From DAITPV01 sp050692555 (GTDB lineage: Bacteria > Actinomycetota > UBA4738 > CALAEC01): a stretch of DNA of 64,000 bases. Location: NCBI GenBank assembly GCA_050692555.1, contig JBOGVS010000003.1, forward strand, positions 62,001 to 126,000. The letters are read 5' to 3'. The number at the start of each line of letters is the position of its first letter. The stretch's first letter is position 1. A program made the position numbers and the translations under genes. Of the stretch, positions 42,555 through 51,957 are shown piece by piece. The notes under the pieces were generated by a model. The model had not been told where the DNA came from. It worked only from the letters and a program-made list of their open reading frames with translations, and did no database searches.

Positions 42555-43597
42555 GTCTGCACGCCCTGGGGCTCGAAGTGGAACTTCTCGACCCGGGCTC
42601 CGGCCCGCTCCATGCGCTCGGCGATCGCCGGACGACGATCGAAGGGGCAGAACAGCAGGAGGTAGCCGCCGCCGCCGGCACCCAGCAGCTTGCCGGCCAG
42701 CGCCCCACACCGTTTGGCCTCCTCGTACAGCTCGTCGATCCGAGCGTTGGTGATGCCCTCCGCCAGGTGGCGCTTGGCTCGCCACGACTCGTCGAGGACG
42801 TCGGCGAACCACCCGAGGTCGCCGGTGAGCAGAGCTTCCTTCAGCTCCAGCGTGAGCTCCTTGATCCGCTCCAGCGAGGCCACCGACTCCCGGCGGCCGC
42901 TGACGTACCCCTCCACCTGTCGCCGGAGGATCCCGCCCGACTTCCGGGTCATCCCCGTGTAGCAGAGAAGGAGCGAACCGTGGAGCTCGTTCTCCACGTC
43001 GGGGGGAATCCGCAGTGGGTTGACCACCACGCGGTCTCGCCCCAAGAACTCGATGAAGTTGAATCCCCCGAACGCACACGCGAACTGGTCCTGCATCCCC
43101 CCGGCCTGCCGTAGGTCGATCCGCTCCACCTCGAACGCGCGGTGGGCCAGCTCGTACGGCGTCAGCGGGGTGTGGTTCAGGTTGGCCACCGCGGCAAGCA
43201 TGGCCACCACCAGCCCGGAGGAGGACCCCAGTCCCGACCCGGGAGGCGCGTCGCAGAACAAGTGGAGGTCCAGGCCGGTCTCAGGGGCCATGTGGCGCAG
43301 GCACGCCTTCACCAGGTCCAGGTGGCCGTCGAACACCAGGTCCTCGGGACTGGCGTACCGGGCCGAGTCGCCGTCCTCCGTGGAGACCTGGTACTCGGCG
43401 TCCTCCCTGGGGCGAAGGGAGGCGAAGGCGTACAGGTCGATGGTGGAGGAGAGCACGCATCCGCCGCGCTCCTCCGGGTACGGCATCACGTCGGTCCCGC
43501 CGCCCGAGAAGCTGACCCGCAGTGGAACCCGGGCCCGGATGGTGCCCGGAAGGGCTTCGGACCCATCGAGCCGGTCGGAACGCCGGGCGGTCTTCAC
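42539..43597 (-). CDS. hddA: D-glycero-D-manno-heptose 7-phosphate kinase (HddA-type GHMP kinase)
   Basis: The 352-residue GHMP kinase starts with GTG 43597, in a GTGA overlap with the glycosyltransferase. It has IRARVPLRVSFSGGGTDVMPY, the ATP-binding PPGSGLGSSSGLVVAML, and the C-terminal GALAGKLLGAGGGGYLLLF. HddA-type kinases act at O-1 with alpha stereochemistry and lead to GDP-heptose; the guanylyltransferase HddC is not in this window. Confidence 0.9.
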   Translation of the reverse strand: MKTARRSDRLDGSEALPGTIRARVPLRVSFSGGGTDVMPYPEERGGCVLSSTIDLYAFASLRPREDAEYQVSTEDGDSARYASPEDLVFDGHLDLVKACLRHMAPETGLDLHLFCDAPPGSGLGSSSGLVVAMLAAVANLNHTPLTPYELAHRAFEVERIDLRQAGGMQDQFACAFGGFNFIEFLGRDRVVVNPLRIPPDVENELHGSLLLCYTGMTRKSGGILRRQVEGYVSGRRESVASLERIKELTLELKEALLTGDLGWFADVLDESWRAKRHLAEGITNARIDELYEEAKRCGALAGKLLGAGGGGYLLLFCPFDRRPAIAERMERAGARVEKFHFEPQGVQTWRVR

Positions 43598-44721
43598 GAC
43601 AGCACGTCGAGCAGGAGGCCCCGGAGCCGGGCGGCCACCGCGTCCCAGGTGAACTCCCGCTGCACCCGGTCGGCCCCCGCCGCCCCCATCTTCGCCGCCT
43701 GCTCCGGGTCGTCCAGCATCGCCAGGATGGCCTCGGCCACCTCGTCGACCTCGTTCCCGTCCACCACCAGTCCGGTCTCGCCGTGGAGAACCGCCTCGGG
43801 AGCCCCGCCGGAGTCCCCGGCCACGCACGGCCGCCCCACCGCCGAGGCCTGGAGGAACACCGCGCCGAACGCTTCGACCTCCAGGCCCCACTTCCGGGTC
43901 CTGCACGGCATGGCGAACACGTCTCCGGCCCGGAAGTACGCCGGCACCTCCCGATCGGGGACCTCCCCGACGAACACCACGTTGTCCTCGACCCGCTTGC
44001 GGTGCGCCAGGGTCCGCAGCCGTTCCAGGTCCGGGCCCGTGCCCACCACCAGGAACCGCACGTCCGGATAGTCCATGAGGATCCAGGGGAGAGCCCGGAT
44101 CACCTTGTCCTGCCCCTTGCGAAGGGTGAGGCGGGAGACGCAGGAGATCACCGGCCCGTCCCCCAATCCATAGCGCTCGCGCACCAGGCGGTCCGAGACC
44201 GCCGTGTTGAACAGGGCGTCGTCCACACCTGGGGGCAGCAGCTCGATGCGGGGGCCGGGGCCGACCGCCGCGCGCAGCAGTTCGGTGGTCCAGTTCGACA
44301 CGCCGAACAGCAGCGCGGCATGGCGGCCGATCGAGGACAGGACCGAGCGGGTCACGGGAACCTGGCCGGCCCAGATCTCAACCCCATGAGTGAACGCGGT
44401 ATAGGGGACCCCGGTCCGCCGGAGGATCTCCGGGCCCATCATCGCCAGGGGCGCGGCGGCTCCGAACAGCACGATGTCCACCCGGTCCTCCCGGACCAGC
44501 TGCTCCACTCGATCCCGCACCGCCCGTGTGGGATACATGCTCTGCGAGGACCACCGCACCACCTTCTGGGGGAACGAAGCGTCGAAGTCCCGGGCGCCGG
44601 GCCAGTCGGAGGCGAGCACCGTCGCCTCGCCGGCCGGGAGCCTCCTGGCGAGGTGAGCCACGTAGTGGTTGATCCCGCCCACCTTGGGCGGGAAGTCGTT
44701 CGTGACGATCAGGACGTTCAT
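43594..44721 (-). CDS. GT4-family glycosyltransferase (PimB-like)
   Basis: The 375-residue GT-B enzyme starts at ATG 44721: MNVLIVTNDFPPKVGGINHY, HGVEIWAG, CVSRLTLRKGQDKVIRALP and the donor-binding EAFGAVFLQASAVGRPCVAG. The second acidic residue of the usual Ex7E is Gln here. The N-terminal pattern resembles actinobacterial mannosyltransferases such as PimB. As first gene of the heptose operon it may transfer heptose or mannose to a lipid or polymer; this is inference. TATCAT about 30 bases upstream may be its -10. Confidence 0.85.
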   Translation of the reverse strand: MNVLIVTNDFPPKVGGINHYVAHLARRLPAGEATVLASDWPGARDFDASFPQKVVRWSSQSMYPTRAVRDRVEQLVREDRVDIVLFGAAAPLAMMGPEILRRTGVPYTAFTHGVEIWAGQVPVTRSVLSSIGRHAALLFGVSNWTTELLRAAVGPGPRIELLPPGVDDALFNTAVSDRLVRERYGLGDGPVISCVSRLTLRKGQDKVIRALPWILMDYPDVRFLVVGTGPDLERLRTLAHRKRVEDNVVFVGEVPDREVPAYFRAGDVFAMPCRTRKWGLEVEAFGAVFLQASAVGRPCVAGDSGGAPEAVLHGETGLVVDGNEVDEVAEAILAMLDDPEQAAKMGAAGADRVQREFTWDAVAARLRGLLLDVLS

Positions 44722-44767
44722 CAGCGCGTCTCGCGGTCGGTGGGGAGCGGCACGGATGATACCCGGC

Positions 44768-45379
44768 CTAACCGGGGGTCACCGACGCCGACCGGCGCCG
44801 GAGGACGGTCCCCAGCCACACGTAGAAGATCGGGTGGATCACCACGCCGTACAACACCGGTGGGAGGACCGTGATCTTGGTCGCGGGGTCGATGACCCCT
44901 GTCAGCCGGCCCAGGTAGACCAGGATCAGCAACGCGCCGCCGATCTCTCCGACGATGCCCAGGCCGCGGTGGAACCCCCCGCCCCGGGTCATCAGCCACC
45001 CCACGATGAGCAGGGCCACGCCCAGGAGCCCGAACCGGAACACGCCGTAGGGGTCGGGCGCCGCTTCGTGTCCCAGCTCGGGGGTGAGCTCGTTCCCCAG
45101 ACCCAGCCCACTGTTCTCGAGCTGGCCGAAGGCAGCGACGATGCCCAGGAGCAGGGCCAGGAGGGCGAACCCCCGGTCGACGTCCCTGAGTCCCAGGTAC
45201 AGGGCCACGGTCACCGGCGTGGCCAACAGCGCCCCCACGAGGCCCAGGGCGAGCCAGATCTCCTGGAGGGGGCTCCCGGCACCCTGAACGATGGCTCCGA
45301 ACAGGATCCCGTAGGCCAGGCCTCCGATACCCACGAGGATCGCGGAAGTCCCCGCGAACCGCTCGAACGACCTTGACAT
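44768..45379 (-). CDS. Multi-pass membrane protein (DUF4386-like)
   Basis: The 203-residue protein has about six hydrophobic helices (for example FAGTSAILVGIGGLAYGILF, IWLALGLVGALLATPVTVAL, GLLGVALLIVGWLM, VIHPIFYVWLGTVL). Topology and the N-terminal FAGTSAILVGI resemble DUF4386 proteins, without certainty. A TAGGAT element and GGGGGAGG ribosome site lie upstream on the minus strand. It is divergent from pepN. Confidence 0.6.
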   Translation of the reverse strand: MSRSFERFAGTSAILVGIGGLAYGILFGAIVQGAGSPLQEIWLALGLVGALLATPVTVALYLGLRDVDRGFALLALLLGIVAAFGQLENSGLGLGNELTPELGHEAAPDPYGVFRFGLLGVALLIVGWLMTRGGGFHRGLGIVGEIGGALLILVYLGRLTGVIDPATKITVLPPVLYGVVIHPIFYVWLGTVLRRRSASVTPG

Positions 45380-45493
45380 GGAGAAGCCCTCCCCCTTTTC
45401 GACGGTTCATCCTACGCCGCCGCCCCCGGACCCTCGAAATCGAGGCCGGAAGCCGGATCGGCCTCCGGAAGGCCACTTGTCGGGTGGCTCCGG

Positions 45494-45499
45494 TACCCT
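45494..45499 (+). promoter_or_regulatory. -10 element of a leaderless promoter (pepN)
   Basis: TACCCT is followed by six bases and ATG 45506. The same hexamer-to-start spacing recurs at several other genes in the window. Confidence 0.5.
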
Positions 45500-45505
45500 G
45501 TGCGG

Positions 45506-48028
45506 ATGCGCAAGGCCGATCTCACTCGCGACGAGGCCGGGGAACGGGCCCGTCTGGTCTCCGGGCTTACGTATGAGGTCCACCTCGACCTCCGTGCCGA
45601 TGAGACGTTCGCCACCGAAACCGTGGTGCGGTTCGCCTGTGCCGCCGCCGAGACGTCCACGTTCCTGGAGTTCGTCGGAGAGGTCGAGTCCATCGAGCTG
45701 AACGGGACGGCCGTCGAGCCCTCCGCCCACGATGGCACCCGGATCCGGCTGTCCGGGCTGGCCGAGGCGAACGAGCTTCGGGTGACCTCACGGGGGTCCT
45801 ACTCCCGGTCGGGGAAGGGCCTGAACCGGTTCCGGGATCCCGTCGACGGGGCGGTGTACGTGCACAGCGACCTGGAGCCGTTCGACGCACATCGAGTGTA
45901 CCCGTGCTTCGACCAGCCGGACCTCAAGGGGACGTTCCGGTTCTCCGCGGTGGCCCCGACCGACTGGGAAGTGGTGTCCAACGTCCGCGCCGAGGCGGAG
46001 CCCGAAACCGAGGGCGACGCCCGCCGCTGGAGGTTCCGCCCCACCCTGTCAATCCCCGCGTACATCTCGGTGCTGGTGGCCGGACCCTTCCACACGGTCC
46101 GGGATCGCCACCGGGACATCGACCTGGGGCTTTACTGCCGTCGGTCACTGGCCGAGCATCTCGAGCCCGAGGAGTGGCTCGAGGTGACCAGGCAGGGATT
46201 CGATTTCTTCGAGGACGCCTTCGGGTATCCCTACCCCTTCGACAAGTACGACCAGGTAGTGGTGCCGGAGTTCGCCGCCGGGGCCATGGAGAACGCGGGG
46301 TGCGTGACGTTCCACGAGCGGTACATCTTCCGTTCCCGAGTCACCAACGCCGCCCGGGAGATGCGGGCGGAGACGCTCCTCCACGAGATGGCCCACATGT
46401 GGTTCGGCGACCTGGTGACGATGCGGTGGTGGGACGACCTGTGGCTGAACGAGAGCTTCGCCACGTACGTCTCCGTGCTGTGCGAGGTGGAGGCAACCCG
46501 GTTCCGGCAAGCGTGGACCACGTTCGCCAACCAGGAGAAGACGTGGGCGCTCCAGCAGGACCAGCTCCCCACCACCCACCCCATCGTGGCCGACATCCCC
46601 GATGTTCGGTCGGTCCATCTCAACTTCGACGGCATCACCTACGCCAAGGGGGCATCGGTCCTCAAGCAGCTGGTGGCCTGGGTGGGGATGGACCGGTTCC
46701 TCCACGGAATGAAGGTCTACTTCTCCCGCCACGAGTTCGGGAACGCGGAGCTGGCAGACTTCCTGGCGGTCCTCGAGGAGGCCTCGGGCCGCGACCTCCG
46801 GGCCTGGTCGAAGGAATGGCTTGAGACGCCGGGGGTCAACACCCTTCGGGCCGAGTTCGAGCAGGATGGGGAGGCGTTCCGATCCTTCGCCATCCGCCAG
46901 GAGGCGCCCGAAGCCTGGCCGACGCTTCGACGACATCGGGTAGGGGTAGGCCTGTACGACGCGGAGGACGGCCGGCTGGTCCGCCGGGAGCGATGGGAGG
47001 CAGACGTGATCGGCGAGCGCAGCGAGCTCGGCGACCTGGTGGGTGAGCGGGTGCCCGACCTGGTGCTCGTCAACGACGACGACCAGACGTTCACCAAGAT
47101 CCGATTCGACGATCGGTCGCTGTCCACGGTCCTGGAGCGCCTGGGCGACATCGAGGATCCACTGGCCCGGACCCTGTGCTGGACGGCCACGTGGGACATG
47201 GTCCGGGACGCAGAGCTCCCGGCCCGCGACTACCTGGCGCTGGTCATCCGCCACGCAGCGCGGGAGCAGGAGATCGGGGTCGTGGAGAGGAGCCTGGCCC
47301 AGGCCGCAAACGCGATCAACCAGTACGGCGACCCGGCGAACCGAGCCACGGCCAAAGAGGAGCTGGCAGCCGGGGCGCTGCTACGCCTGGAGTCCGCGGA
47401 GCCGGGGAGCGATCACCAGCTGGCCTGGGCCCGGGGGTTCATCGGGGCGGCCCGATCACCCGAGCATCTGGGACTCCTCCGAGGTCTGCTCGAGGGCTCG
47501 GTTTCCTTCGAGGGGCTGGCGGTTGATGCGGAGCTTCGGTGGGACATCGTGACGGCCCTGGCGGCCGCGGGAGTCGACGACGCCGCAGCCCTCATCGACG
47601 CCGAGCTGGAGCGGGATCCCACCGACAAGGGCGAGCGGTACGCGGCCGGCGCCCGTGCCGCCCGACCCGACCCGGAGGCGAAGGCAGAGGCCTGGCGGAG
47701 CCTCCTCGAGGACCGTTCGCTCTCGCTGGCCATGCACGACGAGACCATGCGGGGGTTCCAGCAACCGGGACAGGAGCCGCTCCTCGAGCCCTACGCCGGA
47801 CGGTACTTCGACGTCTTGCCGGAGGTGTGGGAGGACCGGGACCTGGAGTTCACCCTCCACTTCGGCGAGGTGATGTATCCGCGCTTGATCGTGGACCGGC
47901 GAACCGTGGAGATGACGGAGGCCTACCTGGGCGGGGAGGACGTGCCCGGGCCGATCCGCCGGCTCCTGCTCGAAGGCAAGGATCGGATCCTCCGAGCCCT
48001 GCGAGCCCGGGCCACCGACCGGGCGTGA
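45506..48028 (+). CDS. pepN: Aminopeptidase N (M1 zinc metallopeptidase)
   Basis: The protein has 840 residues from ATG 45506; GTG 45500 is a two-codon longer alternative. It has the exopeptidase motif GAMENAG, the zinc site HEMAHMWFGD (from residue 293) with the third ligand in LNESFATYVS, and the C-terminal ERAP1-like helical domain. It removes N-terminal amino acids from peptides in the cytoplasm. The MFS carrier gene starts in the GTGA overlap at its end. Confidence 0.95.
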   Translation: MRKADLTRDEAGERARLVSGLTYEVHLDLRADETFATETVVRFACAAAETSTFLEFVGEVESIELNGTAVEPSAHDGTRIRLSGLAEANELRVTSRGSYSRSGKGLNRFRDPVDGAVYVHSDLEPFDAHRVYPCFDQPDLKGTFRFSAVAPTDWEVVSNVRAEAEPETEGDARRWRFRPTLSIPAYISVLVAGPFHTVRDRHRDIDLGLYCRRSLAEHLEPEEWLEVTRQGFDFFEDAFGYPYPFDKYDQVVVPEFAAGAMENAGCVTFHERYIFRSRVTNAAREMRAETLLHEMAHMWFGDLVTMRWWDDLWLNESFATYVSVLCEVEATRFRQAWTTFANQEKTWALQQDQLPTTHPIVADIPDVRSVHLNFDGITYAKGASVLKQLVAWVGMDRFLHGMKVYFSRHEFGNAELADFLAVLEEASGRDLRAWSKEWLETPGVNTLRAEFEQDGEAFRSFAIRQEAPEAWPTLRRHRVGVGLYDAEDGRLVRRERWEADVIGERSELGDLVGERVPDLVLVNDDDQTFTKIRFDDRSLSTVLERLGDIEDPLARTLCWTATWDMVRDAELPARDYLALVIRHAAREQEIGVVERSLAQAANAINQYGDPANRATAKEELAAGALLRLESAEPGSDHQLAWARGFIGAARSPEHLGLLRGLLEGSVSFEGLAVDAELRWDIVTALAAAGVDDAAALIDAELERDPTDKGERYAAGARAARPDPEAKAEAWRSLLEDRSLSLAMHDETMRGFQQPGQEPLLEPYAGRYFDVLPEVWEDRDLEFTLHFGEVMYPRLIVDRRTVEMTEAYLGGEDVPGPIRRLLLEGKDRILRALRARATDRA

Positions 48029-49251
48029 CCCGGTACCGCTGGGTCGCCCTGGGCCTGGGGATCACGGCCCAGGCGGCGTTCGCGGCCCTTCTCACCGGTC
48101 TCCCGGCCCTGGGTCCCGCCCTCAGCGAGGAGTTCGGCCTCTCCCTCTCGGGATTCGGTCTGGTGCTCGGATCGATCACCGCCGGCGCCACGGTCTCGCT
48201 GATCCCGTGGGGACTCATCGCCGACCGCCTGGGCGAGCGGGTGGCGCTGGCGGTGGGCCTGGCCGGCTCGGGCCTGGCACTGGCCGCCTCGGCCGCGGGG
48301 GGACCCGTGATCCTGGCGGCGGCCCTCCTGGTGGCCGGCATGCTCGGCTCCGTGGCCAACGTGGCCAGCGGCCGGGTGGTGATGGGCTGGTTCGAGTTCG
48401 AGCAACGCGGCGTGGCGTTCGGTCTGCGACAGGCGGCTGTGCCTCTGGGAGGAGCCACTGCCGCGTTCACCCTTCCGGCGCTGGCGGCTCGGATCGATCC
48501 ACGAGCCGGGCTCCTGGCCCTGGCCGCCGGATCCCTGGCCGCCAGCGTGGCCTGCGCGACGTGGCTCCGACCGGCGTCCGGCGGTGCATTTCCCTCGGTC
48601 GGAGCCCGGGCCACCCTCCGGGATCGGAGGATCTACCGGCTGGCCACCGCAAGCGGGGCCCTGGTGCTGGCCCAGGTGTGTGTGATCGGATTCGTGGCCC
48701 TGTTCCTGGCCCGGGAGCGAGGGATGTCCGCGGTCGCTGCCGGCTCGGTGCTGGCGATCATCCAGGTCCTGGGAATGATCGGCCGGGTGGTGACTGGGCG
48801 GTGGTCGGATCGCCGGGGGGCGCGGATCGCCCCCCTTCGGATTCTTGCCGCGGCGATCGCGATCGCCTGGTTGGCAACCCCGCTGGCCTTCGGAGTGCCG
48901 CTGCCGGTGCTGATCCCCATCCTGGTGGCCTCCGGGGCCCTGTCGTTCTCCTGGAACGGCCTGGCCTTCGCCGCCGTCGCCGAGCTCGCGGAGCCCGGCC
49001 GGAGCGGGACGGCCATCGCCATCCAACAGACGGCCCTGTTCGGGACCGCGGCCCTGGTCTCTCCGTTGTTCGGGGCGCTGGTGGAGGCCACGTCCTGGCC
49101 CCTGGCCTTCGCCGTCACGGCGCTGGGGCCGGCCGCCGCCTGGTCCGCCCTCTGGCCGGGGCCGAGCGGCGGACTGCGGGGGCCGGCGTGGATCGAGGGG
49201 GAACGCCCATCTAAGTACGCCTCTAAAGGTCCTTCACCACGGGTTCGATAG
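48025..49251 (+). CDS. Major facilitator superfamily transporter
   Basis: The 408-residue protein starts with GTG 48025, overlapping the pepN stop by four bases. It has 12 predicted helices and the MFS loop motif GLIADRLGERVALA between helices 2 and 3, repeated as GRWSDRRGARIAPL after helix 8. The overall type resembles CynX/NarK-like or monocarboxylate carriers. The substrate is unknown; co-translation with PepN could suggest a peptide or amino-acid link. Confidence 0.82.
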   Translation: MTRYRWVALGLGITAQAAFAALLTGLPALGPALSEEFGLSLSGFGLVLGSITAGATVSLIPWGLIADRLGERVALAVGLAGSGLALAASAAGGPVILAAALLVAGMLGSVANVASGRVVMGWFEFEQRGVAFGLRQAAVPLGGATAAFTLPALAARIDPRAGLLALAAGSLAASVACATWLRPASGGAFPSVGARATLRDRRIYRLATASGALVLAQVCVIGFVALFLARERGMSAVAAGSVLAIIQVLGMIGRVVTGRWSDRRGARIAPLRILAAAIAIAWLATPLAFGVPLPVLIPILVASGALSFSWNGLAFAAVAELAEPGRSGTAIAIQQTALFGTAALVSPLFGALVEATSWPLAFAVTALGPAAAWSALWPGPSGGLRGPAWIEGERPSKYASKGPSPRVR

Positions 49252-49259
49252 CCCTGGGT

Positions 49260-51950
49260 ATGGACCTTCGGGGCCGCTTGTCCGCTGCTGCCCGCTCCCG
49301 GCATCGCGACGAGCGGGGGACCCATGATCTGCTGGGCCGCTATCGCCGCATCTTCCTGGTCGCCGTTCTCGCCGTGGCCCTGGTCCTGGTCCCCGTGGCC
49401 CTTCTGGAGCCGGGGTTGGATCCCCGCCTGAGGGGAGCCTCCCTGGCGGGACTGGTGTATCTGGTGGCCTGGTGGATCCAGGTGTACCGGTCCAGCCGGG
49501 TGGGGCTGGTCGGAGGCCTGGTGGAGGTGGCGGCTGTGGTGGCCGCCGCATCCGGCCTGGTGGCCACCGCCCTCCCGCTGGTTCTGGTGGCGGCCGGGTA
49601 TCGATGCTCGTTCGGGTCCCGAGGCCAGGCCGCCTGGTCGATCCTTCTGTACAGCGGGGGGCTGGTGGGGCTGTACTTCCTGACCCCGGGGCATACGGGG
49701 AGCGCGGAGGTGGCCCAGCAGGTCGTGGCGGTGGGCGCCGTGGGCCTGGTCGCTCACGTGTTGGCGGCGACCCTCGGCGAACACTCCAGGACCCTGGTTC
49801 GCGAGCGGATCCTTTCGAGGGTTGGCTCCGACCTGGTGGCCTCCCGATCTCGCCAGGACATCTACCGGGCCGTCGAGACGGCGCTGAGCGAGCTGGGAGC
49901 CGGGCTGACCGACGTGCGGTTGACCCTGGCACTGGGCACTCCGAGCCGGATGACCGTGGTGGCCGCGGCCGGTTCCGGGGTCGACGAGGTCCGCGGAGCC
50001 AGCATGACGGTCCCCGCCCTCCTGGGCGACATCCAGCAGGACCACCTGGCGGCCGGACGGGGGCTGAGGGTCCCGGAGCAGACCGAGGGGTTCCTTCCCT
50101 TCGAGCCCAAGCAAGGCCCGTCCCTGGTCGTTCCGCTCAAGACCCAGGACGAGCTGACCGGGCTGATGACCTTGGAGACCGATACCACCGTCCCAGGCTG
50201 GGTCGAGGAGACCCTGGTGTTCCTGGCGGCGCAGACCTCGCTGGCTCTGGAAGGAGCGGCGCTCACCGAGCACTTCCGGTCGCTGGTCCAGAACTCCTCC
50301 GATGTGATCACCGTGATGGGAGCCGACGGGACCATCCGATACCAGAGCCCGGCGCTCGAGCGGGTGTTCGGTCACCGCCCCGAGGACCTCTCGGGCCGCG
50401 GCCTCGCGGAGATGGTGCACCCCGACGACGCCGCGCGGGTCGGCAAGGTGCTGGCGGAGGCCGCCGACCTACCGGGTGCCCGCCGCTCGGTGGAGGCCCG
50501 CTGGCGGCACGGGGATGGGACGTGGCGGCACGCCGAGACCTTCGTCAACAACCTGCTTCACGATCCGACCGTCAGGGGCATCGTGCTCAACACCCGGGAC
50601 GTCACCGAACGGAAGCAGCTCGAACGCGAGCTGGCCCATCGGGCCCTGCACGACCCGCTCACCGACCTGGCCAACCGAGCCCTGTTCCGCGAAGCGGTGG
50701 AGAAGGCCATGGCTCGGATGGCCCGGACGGGCCATGCCGTGGCCGTGGTGTTCCTGGACGTGGACGACTTCAAGGACGTCAACGACAGCCTGGGCCATGC
50801 CGCGGGGGACCGTCTCCTGGAGGCCATCGCTCAGCGCCTGAGTGGGTGCGTGCGCCCCTACGACGTGGCCGCCCGGCTGGGCGGCGACGAGTTCGCCGTG
50901 CTCCTGGAGGCTGCCGGGGAGGAGGTGGCCTCCCGGGTGGCCGCTCGCATCATCGACGCCATGCAGGCCCCAATCACCATCGACGGGCTGGAGATCTCCA
51001 CCCACGCCAGCCTGGGGATCGCGGTGGCCAAGGGTCCGTCGGTGGGCGTCGACGAGCTGCTCCGGAACGCCGACGTGGCCATGTACCGCGCCAAGGGCCG
51101 GGGAAAGGGCCGGTTCGAGGTCTACGACTCCAACATCGATACCTCGGCCATGCAGCGGATGGAGTTGGCCGCCGATCTCCGGCGGGCCCTCGACCGGGGC
51201 GAGTTCGAGCTCCAATACCAGCCCATCGTCGCGCTCGATGGCGGGAAGGTGCTGGCCATGGAAGCTCTGCTCCGGTGGCAGCATCCCGAGCGGGGCCTGC
51301 TGCTTCCGATCGAGTGCGTGCCAACCGCGGAGGAGACCGGCCTGATCGTGCGGATCGGCCGGTGGGTCGTGGAAGAGGCGTGTCGCAAGCTCAGGGCGTG
51401 GCACGAACGCCATCCCCGCCACCGCCATCTGGCGGTTGCAGTCAACGTCTCGGCCCGTCAGCTCCAGGACGCCGGCTTCGTGGGGGACGTCCTGGAGGCC
51501 CTCGAAGCCGCCGGCGCCGATCCCGGCTCCCTGATCCTGGAGATCACCGAGACTGTGCTGATGCGGGACACGGAGGAGATCCGCCAGCGCCTGGAGCAGC
51601 TCCACGCGGCCGGCGTGCGCCTGGCCATCGACGACTTCGGGACCGGCTACTCCTCATTGAGCTATCTCTCGCGGTACCCCGTCGACATCCTGAAGATCGA
51701 CCGGTCCTTCATCGAGGGGGTCGGCGGCCCCACGGACCTCACCCCGGTGATGATCTCCATCGGCAAGACCCTGGGCCTGCAGACGGTGGCCGAGGGCGTG
51801 GAGTCCTCCGAGCAGCTGACCAGGCTTCGCGAGCTCGGCTGCGATGCCGCCCAGGGCTATCTGTTCAGCGCCCCGGTGCCGCCCGTCGAGGTGGAGGACA
51901 TTCTCGGTCGGGGCGTGGTGGCGTCGGGTCTCCACGCCCCGACGACCTGA
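49260..51950 (+). CDS. Membrane GAF-PAS-GGDEF-EAL cyclic-di-GMP enzyme
   Basis: The protein has 896 residues. There are about five N-terminal membrane helices (~28-170), a GAF-like domain (~190-340), PAS (~345-465, RYQSPALERVFGH), GGDEF (~475-635, intact RLGGDEF with GGDEF at about 541-545) and EAL (~645-890, MEALLRWQHPERG with EAL at about 668-670, and DDFGTGYSSLSYLSRYP). Both diguanylate cyclase and phosphodiesterase motifs look intact. It probably tunes c-di-GMP in response to a membrane or ligand signal. It begins eight bases after the MFS gene. Confidence 0.9.
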   Translation: MDLRGRLSAAARSRHRDERGTHDLLGRYRRIFLVAVLAVALVLVPVALLEPGLDPRLRGASLAGLVYLVAWWIQVYRSSRVGLVGGLVEVAAVVAAASGLVATALPLVLVAAGYRCSFGSRGQAAWSILLYSGGLVGLYFLTPGHTGSAEVAQQVVAVGAVGLVAHVLAATLGEHSRTLVRERILSRVGSDLVASRSRQDIYRAVETALSELGAGLTDVRLTLALGTPSRMTVVAAAGSGVDEVRGASMTVPALLGDIQQDHLAAGRGLRVPEQTEGFLPFEPKQGPSLVVPLKTQDELTGLMTLETDTTVPGWVEETLVFLAAQTSLALEGAALTEHFRSLVQNSSDVITVMGADGTIRYQSPALERVFGHRPEDLSGRGLAEMVHPDDAARVGKVLAEAADLPGARRSVEARWRHGDGTWRHAETFVNNLLHDPTVRGIVLNTRDVTERKQLERELAHRALHDPLTDLANRALFREAVEKAMARMARTGHAVAVVFLDVDDFKDVNDSLGHAAGDRLLEAIAQRLSGCVRPYDVAARLGGDEFAVLLEAAGEEVASRVAARIIDAMQAPITIDGLEISTHASLGIAVAKGPSVGVDELLRNADVAMYRAKGRGKGRFEVYDSNIDTSAMQRMELAADLRRALDRGEFELQYQPIVALDGGKVLAMEALLRWQHPERGLLLPIECVPTAEETGLIVRIGRWVVEEACRKLRAWHERHPRHRHLAVAVNVSARQLQDAGFVGDVLEALEAAGADPGSLILEITETVLMRDTEEIRQRLEQLHAAGVRLAIDDFGTGYSSLSYLSRYPVDILKIDRSFIEGVGGPTDLTPVMISIGKTLGLQTVAEGVESSEQLTRLRELGCDAAQGYLFSAPVPPVEVEDILGRGVVASGLHAPTT

Positions 51951-51957
51951 TCACCTC

